DNA of 64,000 nucleotides. Origin: Amoebophrya sp. A120. Lineage: Eukaryota > Sar > Dinophyceae > Syndiniales > Amoebophryaceae. Under the pieces are notes generated by a model. The model had not been told where the DNA came from and ran no database searches. It saw only the letters and a program-made list of their open reading frames with translations. Position numbers and translations under genes: made by a program. Positions 43,311 through 54,300 of the stretch are shown here, one piece after another. The stretch spans positions 1,105,858 to 1,169,857 of the forward strand of contig CAJINV010000014.1 of the NCBI GenBank assembly GCA_905178155.1, read 5' to 3'. Position 1 is the stretch's first letter. Every line of letters starts with the position of its first letter.

Positions 43311-46104
43311 ATGGTTTTGTTCTTCGCAATATTTTTCATCACAGAACTCGCCGTCGCCTTCGATCTGTCCGCAGAGGACAGACAGGCTCTGGAGGGTGGC
43401 ATTTTTTCCGTGAAACACACAACGACCAGAACACCGAGCGGGGGTGGTCACGGGCACGACCAGGGCCATGGCAGGCACAGTGCCAATCCGAACCCGCGGA
43501 CGAACCCGCCACGGAACAGTAGTGGAAGGAGATATGCCGTGCCGAGTAGCAGTGCGAGTGCGACAACTACAGCGAAAGCGAATCACGTGCCGGACACGCC
43601 GAGACCGGTCGGGGGAGCAAGAACAGCATCGTCCTCCACAACCTCGACAACAACAGCGGAAGGTTACAAAGCTGTGCCTGATGTTCATCCCTCATCGGTA
43701 AAAAATAGCGACGAACAACTTGCGCCGCAGTCGGCGCAGGACACTACTACGATAATTGGCAGGGAGCAAACAAATGTAGAAGACAGAAGCTTGGTAACAC
43801 AAGATGAGGAGAAAGTGACGTCGGATCGTCATCCAGGTAGAGATGCACTGGATAAAGAACCACCACCGCAAGAACTACCGCCGGTCGAGCGGGGGCAGCA
43901 CGAACCACAGGTACTAGAGGCGGAAGATCCAATATCACAAGAACATGTTCCACCACAATATTCGGAACCACCATCAGAAGAGGAAATCTACATGTTGAAC
44001 ACAGACGAAATGCTGAAGCAAGACCGGACCGCGCGACAAACATTAAACGAAAATCATGAATCGTTGTCCCACCTGCAGGCGGCCGACAACTTGTCCGAGG
44101 AAGAGCTGGCCGCATTACTGCAAGACAACAAAGTCAGTTTGTTTTCAATGAACAAAGGAACTGGCACAAGTGGTGCAGCACGAAGACAGCAGGTCGTTCT
44201 TGATGACGGCGAAACCGAAATCGATCAGGATTTTTTATCCCCCGCCGCACGTAGAACAACGACAACCCTAGAAGGTGCGGCAGGAACTGCAAATACAGGC
44301 AGTAGCACTTCTTCTAGAGGACAACTTGCAGGAGCTCGCAGGCCCGCCTCCGCGGCAACAAAGGGCTCCAGCACGAAAGTCGTAGCCAAAATGTCAACGG
44401 AGAACAAGAAAAACGCGTTCATTCTGCGCAAGGTGAAGTGCGAACTCTTCGTGTCCCACTTGTCGAAAGACCCCAGGATGGTGGAGTTGCCGATCGAGTG
44501 CGATCCAGACGACGTCGAGAACTTGAACGGGTACCGAATTTGCATGATGAATGAGGAATTCGAGGTCCGGAAGAACCAGGAGCGGACGATCATGCTGGAT
44601 CGCCCGCGGCCGGACGGTTTGGAGTTGTACGCGCCAATTTTGTTCGGCTCGTGCGGCGCGAAAGTGGCGCGATACTTGATGGTCCCGGATAGGCACGAGG
44701 TGTTGATTTTTTTGGATGCGCAGTTTAATTTGAAGTTTTTGATGAACATGAAGTACATGCAGGATGGTCGCTCCGGTCATGTTGGATTTTATTTAGCAGA
44801 ATTAGCATATCATGGTCCAAAGAACTGTAATTTACCAGGGTCGCGGCATGCTCCACTACCAAGTTGGCGACATTTCCATCGACCCACTCCACGGCGTTTT
44901 TCTCTACGTCTCCGTCACGAATCTGCACATGATCTACCGCGTCCCACTTCACGACAGCAGCGACCGAGGTTCCCTCTCCCGCTGGCAGGGACTCGGGAGT
45001 CCAAACCAGCCGCACCACATGCTGAGCTTCGACGGCTTCAGCTCGCCGATTGGCCTGTGTGCGTTGAAGAACTACGAGATCCTGGTCGCGGATTCGGCGA
45101 ATAATCGCGTGACGTATCCACAGTAAATTTCCCGTACACGTACAAATGCTGTCTCTGCATGACAAAAATTGCCTTCAATCCTAGTCTAGCATGACAAGTT
45201 GGACACAGCAAGTAAGCGAAATTTGTCATGCATTTTGTATGTACATGTACGGGAATTTACATTGCATATGAAGCACAACAGCTGGGCCACCCTCCCGGGC
45301 AAGAAAGGAGCGCAGAAGAAGGGGAAATTAGTTGCGGGGCTGAGGGGGTTCATGCTAGAAACCCCCGTACAAATCGCGGTGGTGCACGCGACGGGGAATG
45401 ACAAACTCTACAACACGTTGTACGTGGTGGAAAAATCCCGGCATTTGCTCCGTTACGTCGGCGAGGGGAACTTGATTCCGGAAATTTTGCAGCCGTCGAG
45501 CGGGTTGAAGATCCACGTGTTTCAACCGAATTTGCTAGCAGAGAACCGGGCGAAGCGGCGATACTTTGGCGGAGCGGGGGATGGAGCTGGGTCCTCGGGA
45601 ACGGTGGATTACTTCGAAATGACCAAGCGGGGCGGCGAGAACAGCTACAGCAGCAAGGTCGGCGGCGCAGTCGGGGCAGACGGGAGGGTGTTGAATGCGG
45701 CGGTGCGCGACGACTCGCACGACGACGAAGGGGCAGAAGTGCTGTTTTGCTTGCACGGGTACGTGGCGAGCGCGAGGTTTCGAGGGCGAGAGGGGGCAAG
45801 AGGTGCAGGAGGGGGAATTTCGCAGGGCGGGAACAAGTCGTGGAAGAAAAGTTGTTTGGATGTGGATTCAGCGGGGAGGGCGGTGGTGTTTCGAGAGAAA
45901 AGCCACTTGTTCAACGCGAATAATGGGAGAAGAATAGCAATTCCAAGCAACATCGAACACGTAGTGCTTTCGCCAAAAGCAGATAGCATATATGTGAGTA
46001 GCAAGACGACAGTGTACTCACTCGCAACAGATTCTGTTGCGGAGTTTTTTGGAACTCGTAGAACAGGACAAGCTGTAGAGGATGGAACTATTCTATCAAT
46101 TTGA
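43311..46104 (+). CDS. Secreted protein with NHL-like beta-propeller region
   Basis: Exons 43311-44765, 44839-45114 and 45274-46104 give 854 codons. The start is a clean signal peptide (MVLFFAIFFITELAVA/F). Residues ~20-360 are low-complexity and acidic. A folded part then begins (KKNAFILRKVKCELFVSHLS, EVLIFLDAQFNLKFLMNMKY). Segments DISIDPLHGVFLYVSVTNLH and SPIGLCALKNYEILVADSAN followed by NRV resemble NHL repeats (Gly-Leu-x-x-x-ADSxNNRV); LYVVEKSRHLLRYVGEGN and SIYVSSKTTVYSLATDS look like further blades. The first intron (73 bp) has GG-AG borders and a 6-bp direct repeat; the second is a family H introner. An extracellular or vesicular binding protein is likely; ligand unknown. Confidence 0.75.
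44766..44838 (+). other. 73-bp non-canonical intron bounded by GGTCGC repeats
   Basis: The frame changes between 44765 and 44839, and the 73 bases between them carry GGTCGC at both edges (44766-44771 and 44839-44844). No TIR is visible and GT-AG borders would break the frame. It may be a deletion relic of an introner or a microhomology-type intron. Confidence 0.65.
45115..45268 (+). mobile_element. Introner element, family H (154 bp)
   Basis: TIR GTAAATTTCCCGTACACGTA and inverted TACATGTACGGGAATTTAC, termini TATCC...GCATA. Duplicates TGACG/TGAAG (one mismatch). Only one copy of this family is seen here. Confidence 0.88.
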
Positions 46105-46189
46105 AGGGTTTGTGCTCCGCGTGGTCACTTTTTCAGACGAGAGTGCGCAAGTGTTCGAACTCGAATAGATTTTACATGATGCCCTAGCT

Positions 46190-47760
46190 ACTGCTCTGCA
46201 CAGGGCAGGCCATTGATGTGTCTGTTCACAATGTTGATAGAGTTTTGGAAGAAAAACAGCACGGGCGGTGGTGGAGGGGCGAGCGCGTGCGGGATGAGCC
46301 GCCGGCGCGGGTCGCGTGGCGCTTTTGGTGTTTCGGACGAGTTGAAGACAACGGCGCTGCGGTGCGTCTCGCCCCCGCAGGGCAGTTCGAAGCTGCTGGT
46401 CGGGGAGGGTGTCGGTGGCGCCCGCTTTGGTGTCGCACAGATTCGGGGAAGCGTTCAAGGCCGGGCGGGCTCTCCCACGTTTCTACAAGAGGCACTCCCT
46501 GACCCACCCGGCGATCTGTGCCGCCCCGCACTACGCCGGCCACCCCCCGGGCAACAAGTAGCGCCAGAAGTTCGACCCCGCCCGCGAGCCCCATGCAGCG
46601 GCGCGTCGACGTCGAAGGCGCTTCGCATCAGCGCGCCCATTTGCGTCATGTCGTGCGCCCTATGTGTGTGCGCAAGGCGGCAACCTGGGCCATTGATTAA
46701 TAGTGGCCGCGGCACTATGAAACTAGGCAGCGCCAAAGCGACAGCCGGGCGGGGTGCGAGCCAGAGACATTAGCCGGCCCCGGTGATTATATATGGTGGC
46801 CCTGCCCAGGCGGGCACCTCTCCAGAATCAATCTTTCTCGTGGCGGCCTTCTGTGTGGTGGGAGGAGGATCAGCAGAATGGCCGGTCTCGGGCAAATTGA
46901 GGCGGGCGGGGCGGGAACAGGCCTCCCCGGTCCTGTTGTTCTTCGGTAGCGCTAACACGATGGGGCGCGCCGAGCTGCGTTGGCGGACGGAGTTGATTCC
47001 TCCGCGCGCTTCGGCGGCGCCCCGCGCGGCAACAGCGAAGCAGTCGCATTGCGCCCGGAGAAGCAACCCGAGGGGGGCGACCGCCCCGCGCGGCCCCTGT
47101 TGCCGGCTGCCCGGCCCCGCGCCGCGCGCATCCCCCGGCTGCTTTTCTTTGTCTGCTACGGTGCATTTTTTCGGGCAAAAAAGGAGGCGGGCCCCATGAT
47201 ATCAGAGGAGGCGCCGCGGGAGGCCTTGGCGGAGGGTGGAGAAGCGTGGAAACCGGAATGCGCGGGGGTAGCGGAACAGCGCGAGACGGGCCACGGCTTC
47301 CGCAGTTTTCTGGGGGCGAGCGAGGAGCACGAGGCCAGGCGCCGCCGCAAAGAGGCGGAGAAAGCGGCGACCGTAGCAGGGCCCGAAACCCTTTGCAGCC
47401 GGCCGGCCCGAAGCGCGGCCCCGGGGCACGCCGCTGCTTGGCGATCGCCCGCGCGCCGCTTTCTTTGGGGCGCGCGCACCTTCCTCCCAAGGGCCGCCCG
47501 GTCGCGCCTGGAGCGGGCCTGCGCCTTCCCTAGCATGGAGTCGAAGGGCCCTGGTCTGTTTGTTCCCTTCGTCCCCTCCTCGGAGGGCCGCGCAGACAGT
47601 GGGCGGGCGCTTGGCGCCCTGTTTGCTGTGGGGATTCCTTGTTGCTGGGCTGGGCGCTGGCTGTTCCATAACAGTCCTGGCTGCAGCAGAGTATCCGCAA
47701 TACAGATGGACCAAGGGGCCTCCGTAGCATTCTGTCGCGCTTAGTGACTTCTGCGAATTT
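46190..47760. other. GC-rich island without recognisable genes
   Basis: Composition rises sharply to GC-rich for about 1.6 kb, then returns to AT-rich. All six frames stay open for long stretches, as expected from few stop codons at high GC, and none shows a domain. It is unlike both the exons and the introners of this window; foreign or unclassified repeat DNA is possible. Confidence 0.55.
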
Positions 47761-48376
47761 GTTTGCATGTGCACCAGAGTGCGCGCGTTCGCGGTTTCCC
47801 AGGATTCCAGCGAGATATGAGAAAAGCGTCTTCGATGTCCTCGTGTTCATTGGCATGAGCAACGGCGCGCAACTCTTGTCAGTGAGACGGAACACCCACC
47901 GACACTTTTTTTGACCGGCCGACTTCCATGCGGGCTGCCGAGAGAGACAGAGAGAGGGCATCTCGAGTCTCTGCCGACAATCGGCCACGCAGCATGATCG
48001 AGAGAGCATTAATGGGTGATGTCCCTTTTACGAACCTCAACCAGCAACGCAGCAATTCTGTGGGGATTGAAATACCGGGGGCCCTTCGTCGTCCGTGTTG
48101 CTCCGCGGCACAGCGGTGGTTGCGTCCGGATTTGACATGTGCAATAACGTATACCTATGAGCCCATGAAAAATTTGATAGGAGTAAAGTGTTTGCGTGAG
48201 GGCTTTCTTGCCCGCAGCTGCAGCAAATAAATAGCAAAGCAAGATCATTGTTACAATGCCAGAAATCATTCCCTTTGCTGCGCCAGTCTCCGTGAATAAA
48301 ACAAGCAGCATCTACTTCGTTTGAAGAGGATTATGTCCCTCCCGACGCCGACCTCCTCCCTGAGTGGAAGAAGATA
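47761..48376. other. Intergenic and upstream region of kinase gene 1
   Basis: No coding or element signal is recognised. It includes a GA-rich stretch (about 47940-47960). Confidence 0.5.
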
Positions 48377-51300
48377 ATGGGTTGCTTACCCGGGAAGATT
48401 GCTGTGAAGCCCGCCTGTGAGGAGAACAAAATGGACTTTCCACCGCAAAATGTGTCCTCCAACAACCCGAACGCGCCGACACTTCTTACCCCAACCGTGT
48501 CCATCACCACTCCCTCGGAGGTGCACCTCCACGGCAACACGAACAAGCACGAAGCGGGGGTGTTCCTCCTTGGGAACCAACAACTACAGAACGCGGCAGT
48601 TGGGGGTGGGACTGTGAACGTGAAGCCGGGAGCTGGTGGAACAATCAACATGCCAAATAACCAAAATTCAACATTGAACCAAAACTATGCCAACAACAAC
48701 ATCGTGAACAAGTCTGGCGCGTTGAGCACCGCCGCCGGTACGAACCCGTCCAATGCGAGTTCGCAGGCCAACGGCAAAGTGCTCCCGCCGTCGCCAGACC
48801 AAGACAAAGATGACAAAATTCCCCGGGAGCGGTCGGGCAACAGCAATCGCTCCTCCTCGAGCACACGGGAGCAGAACCAAACAAGGCCCGCAACGAACAA
48901 TAAGGCCACATCAACACCAGTTGTCCACGTCTCGAAGCTATCAAGTGTAAAAGTGTCTGGGTCTGGAAGATTTCTAGATTTGTCATGCATATTTTCCATG
49001 ACCCATGATGTCTGTGATGCATGCCGTAGCATCACAGATTTTTAGAGCGCTTCCTCATACCTATTCCGCATGACAAATGCCATCTCCGCGGAGCACAAAG
49101 TGACATCTAACGCCCACTGGCCGTATACACGCGTAAGAAATCGGAAACGGTTCAGCGGATGCGGTCGGGTGGTACCTGTAGGACGTGGAACGGGTGTCCA
49201 CCTAGGGGTATTGGCAGAGGCTAAATCTGTTCTAGCGCCACGGTATTGGCAGAGGCTAAATCTGTTCTAACGCCACCCTGACAGGAGTCAAAGGTCAAAG
49301 CGATGCGATACGATACGCGGAGCACAAAGTCTACTCCTGTTCCTGGTCATGCAATACAAATCTTTTTCGAATCCAGAGACAGCATCACAAGTTTAGATTC
49401 TTCCAGACCCAGACATTTTTACATTTGATAGAAGCAGCGGTCGACGAACAAAAACCTGGTTCTAGACCGGTACGAACTATCGAAAGGAAAAATCCCCCCT
49501 CCCCATATCGAAATGGAAATCTGTGATGCAGGATTTGTGTACACAAATCGGATTTGTCTTGCGGTAGAGGACTGCAGACAGATACAAAGCCCGGAAAGGG
49601 GTGGCTTGGGGTAGCCACTTAGCATGGCAGATGTCTGCCCTAGTAGCGTAGCAGCATTACAAATCGCCTGCGAAGTGCAGCGGAAGCCCTGGCCTTGCTC
49701 TCTTGCAAGACAGACTGGATTAGCGGCCACGAATCAGCATCACAAATTTCGAAAAGCACGCCTGTTCGATATGGGGAGGGGGGATTTTTCCTCACAATAC
49801 GAACTCATTCCGGGGAAGGAGGGCTGGCTCGGCGAAGGATCGTTTTCCTCGGTGCGGAAGGCGCGGGACTTGCACGTTTTGAACACTTGTGCAGGCGCTT
49901 CTCCGGAAACGGCGGACAACTACTACGTCGCGGTGAAGACGTATGGGAGTGTCAGGATTGAAATCGCCAAACTTGGAAGAACTTGTGTAATGCATAAAAT
50001 CGATAAACCAGTTGGAAACCCAATTTCTAAGCGGCGCATGACAAATTTTGGCACCATCTAGATCCAGTTTGTCACTCTCCTGCTTAGGGACAGAAGGCGT
50101 CTTTTGTCATGCTACTTGAGCAGCTCTATCGCAGACCCCAAACAGGCTTACGGTCGGCCTCACTTGCCATCCCTGCAAGACGAGAGACACTTCGCGCCTT
50201 GCAATTTATGCATGAGAAATTATTGCAACTGTGACGATTTCAATCCTGACGCTTCCATAAAACGTACAAACGGCCGAGAATCCCCGTCGCGAAGGACCAG
50301 AACGGGAACCCGAAACCCCTCGACCCCGCCACGGAGCACGCGTTCGCGAAAAAGAACGAGGTGATTCTGAAGAAATTCAAACGGCAGATCCACGTCCTGG
50401 AGACGTTGCTCGCGCCGATTGAGTACGACCGGAGCAAGGATCCGCAATTCTTCCGGGACGTAGAGCCAAGTAGACTCTTTCTCCGTTTGCTGGACTACAG
50501 CAAAGATGAGAATGGGGAGCCAGGTACTTGTTCTAGGATGCTGGTCAATCAATATCAAATTTCTTGATGTTGTGTTGTTGAGGAACTACGTCAATGCCTC
50601 CGCATAATTTGATCTAGGTACTATGCAAGACATTGCCGCATCACAACTTCAACTCACCCTACCACGACAGGTCCTGACCCCACCGCGCCTTCGGAGGAAA
50701 CGGAGATGGTGGTTGTCACCGAGATGGCGGACTTTTCCTTGAAGGACTACTTAACCGCCATATGAAATTGCACAACTCCTCCTCCCCCTCATTTGTCATG
50801 CAAAATTCCAAATCCACCCTTTGCCTGTTAGCACTGTTGGCATGACAGACTCCGGAATCCAAAAGGAATTTGTCATGCAAAAGCTGCATCTTTTGCTTTT
50901 CCAGAGCCAGCGCTTGCGTTGCTGTTCATGCAAGACAAATGTGTTGTGCACTCTCATACGCCAAGCAGTCGGAGCAGGAAAACGCGAACCACAACAGCGG
51001 ACCGACCACCAAATCGGTCATGAACACGAAAACGTTGCGGAAAATCGCGCACTATCAAATGCAAAAATGTCTGGGTCTGGAAAAATGGAAATGCAACTTG
51101 TGATGCTGCGTTTGGATGTCTAAAAAATTTGTGTTGCGTGAGCAGCTAAAGAAGGCTAATTTTTGCTACGCGGAGAGGGCATTTGTCATGCGATATAGGC
51201 ATCAAGAATCCCTCAAAAAACCTGTGATGCTAGGGCATGCATCACACACATCATGGCTCATGCAAACCGTGCATGACAAGGCTCAGAATCTTCCAGATCC

Positions 51301-54300
51301 AGACATTTTTGCATTTGATACGCACAACTTCCTTCTGTCCTGCGCGGTGCTGCACAAAAAGGGGCTGGCACATTTGGATATCAAACCGGAGAACCTGATG
51401 AGTTGCCAGGGCAGTTGGAAGCTGATTGACGTGGACGGCTGTGTGCCGCTGCAAACGGAAATCAGCATCAACGACAGTATTAGGTCTTCATGTGTCCTCG
51501 CGGTGTAGTTTTTGTTGATTCATCGAGTGGTCTCTTCTCGCATCAAGAATTTGAATCTATCATGCCATGGCAGCTTGGTCGAGAAGCCGAAAAAGGTAAT
51601 TAAAGTTCTACTTCACGTGTCCCATGCTGAGCACGACAAAGTATAAATTCAAAAACTTACTACAGGCACGATCTCCTTTTCTCCCTGCTATTGCGCACCG
51701 GAGTGGGCTCACTTCTTGATCGAGGACCTCGAGAAGATGACGGTGTCCGCCGCGCTTGACGTGTGGTCGGTGGGGGTGTCTCTCCTGGAATTAATCGCGT
51801 TCGACGCCGTGTTGAAGCCAAAATACGCCTCGTTGTACAAGGAAACGGGGTCACACCGGAAAGCCGGGTTTCTCTTCCTCGAATGGTTGTCCTCGAAGGA
51901 CGAAAATGCGATTGATCGGTTGGACTTGATCCAGGACATCCGGAAAAAAGCGGACCCGCTCTTCGTCGATCTGGTGCTGAACCACATGCTGAAAAAACAC
52001 CTCCCAAATCGGTGGAGTTTGGCGCAGTGTCTCCAGCACTCGTTTTTCACCTCGGGCGGGTTCATCGAGCGGGCGCTGTCAAATAAAGGAGAGCAGAATT
52101 ATGCCGGAACATCATCTTCGGGCGGGGCGCACAGAACAAGCAACAACATCAAAACTACCTCATCTTCGTCCCAGCAGGGGCAGTATCAAAATTCATCCAA
52201 GGAGAAGGAACAAATTGCTTCCGGTGGTTATACAAGTACTTCTGGTCAACATCATCAACGCTCTCCCTTGGGAGCGGACCACATTACCAGCCCGCAGACC
52301 TCGGACCGGCAAATCAAGTCCGAGTCCAGTTCTAAGGAGCGGGAAAAACAGTTACTGCAGCACCAAGAGCAGCATCAGACGAATTTGTCTCTACCGGGGA
52401 AGTTGGCGACCACGCCCTCGACGAGCAAAGAAAACCTCGGGAGCGGTGGCGGGGCATTGCTGGGCACCAGCCCATCAATACTTCGGGCGGATGAGGAAGA
52501 GAGAATGTTGGTGAAGAGCATTAAGGAGCGACGGAAGGAAAGAGTAATAGATTTTAATTACATGGATTCATCCTTATCGTATGTTGATGTTGTTTCCCAT
52601 TTATTCTTTCTTCTGTTATGCGCATTAGGAAAGAATTCCATTTATAGGGCATCAGCATCGTGCCGAGACATGAATGCGCACGAAAAAAAACTCTCTGTGT
52701 CATCAGATGGAAGAAGCCACCAACAGCGCCCCAGAGGACGAGAACAAGCCGCCGCTGCTCAAGGGCGTTCTGTGGAAACTGAATTCCGACGGGGATTGCG
52801 CGAATCCGGAGCACTGGCTCCGGAGGGATGTGTGGCTGTCGGCGAACGGGAATTTGTGCTATTACTCGCAGAAAAAGAACAAACGACTGATTTTGCTGGA
52901 CAACGAAAATCTCGCACGGGCGGAAATCAGCAGTTCTTTGAGTACTACTAGAGCGAATGCCGAAGATCATGGAAGTACTACAACAGGTCGGACTACCAGT
53001 AGTTTCAGCAACAATGCCTATCCGTTTTATCAACTGTAAAAATGTCTGGGTCTGGAAACTTGTGATGCCGGGTGGCGTCTCATGATGAGGCTACAAATGC
53101 TGGCCCCGCATGACAAGTTTCTGAGCTCCTAGGTATTGCCTATTCTGCATGACAAACTGCGCATCTGCATCACAGAAAAACGCAGCTCTTGGGTAACGTG
53201 CATGACAGATTTAAGAGTCATGCCAGACAAGCATGACAAACATAAATTCTTCCAGACCCAGACATTTTTACAGTTGATACGTTTGTGATCCAGTTGAAAG
53301 TGAAACAAAATCAGAACAACGCGAAGGATCTGGATATGGCAATGGGAAATGCTTTTTTCTGAAAACTTTTTTTTTTTGCCACATATAAATTACCCGTCGC
53401 GGTGAGTAGATGGCTTTTTGCCGGAAAAAATCGACTGCGTGGCAACAGCGTCTGCAGTGGTATCCTGAGCTCGCTAGCCTGACGGCAAGAAGATTACCGC
53501 ACTCGGGGCCCACTGCGTCACGGGTTTGGGTCCGGCGTGGCCGGCGTAGATGTCGGAAGGCCAGCCCCTGCAGTGCTGCCACTTTAATGAAAGCAATACG
53601 CGGGCAGCCCAAGGCCGGACGTGCTGCGGGTTGGAGCCAACAGCAGGCCCACGCCCCAGCAGGAGAAACAGGCTCCCGCGCGCAGCTTCAAAATAATTCA
53701 AATCCATACTCGGCAGCGCCGACGACAGTGATGCCAGGGCCGCGGCGCTCCTCCGGGCCTGGGTCTCGGGGTGCGGTTCTTCGCCCCAGCCTCTTTTGCC
53801 AGGGGGCTAGCAGAGTTCCTTCCTCGGCTGCAAGTTGAAGTCCTCGGGGGGTCCCCCCAAGGGGCCCCCCAACCCCCCCCCCCCCTTTTGGGGCCTTTGC
53901 CGAGAGCTACTCCCCATTGATATCTCCACGAAGGGGGGTCCCCCAAACCCCCCCCTCAAGGGGGGGCCCGGCCGCGCTTTTTGTTTCCGCAAGTTTGCGG
54001 CTTTTGCAAGAATGCGTCTGGAACAGTGACAGCGCGAATTCGGCCAAGACGGGGATCTGTACAGCCTGGCCCGGAACAAACCCAAAGACGCCGAAGTTCT
54101 CAGCCTGCTCTGCGTTTGTCTATTGGGGCACTTGGAAAGCTGGGGCGGGCGACGCCTAGAGGTCACGCGCGTTTCAGACCGCCGCATCTGAGCGAGCCAT
54201 TCAGAATTTCGCTGACTTACCCCGAGCCTCTGCCCCATACACAGAAGCCGCGGTGGGGGCATTGTGTGTCAAGTACCTTGAGCCCAGAGCGCCAAGGACC

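Noticed and set aside
46980-47744. 254-aa open frame and overlapping frames on both strands in the GC-rich island
   Set aside because: Long frames in all directions are expected from the GC content; residues are Arg/Ala/Gly/Pro-rich without any domain or codon pattern like the real exons.
46139-47782. AGAGTGCGC repeated at both edges of the GC-rich island as a target duplication
   Set aside because: Only nine bases, not at a clear composition boundary, and easily due to chance.
53286-53370. Left copy of the PH duplicate as the functional exon 10
   Set aside because: It reads into a stop shortly after entering the insertion (TGA at about 53360), while the right copy continues through the PH C-terminal helix.
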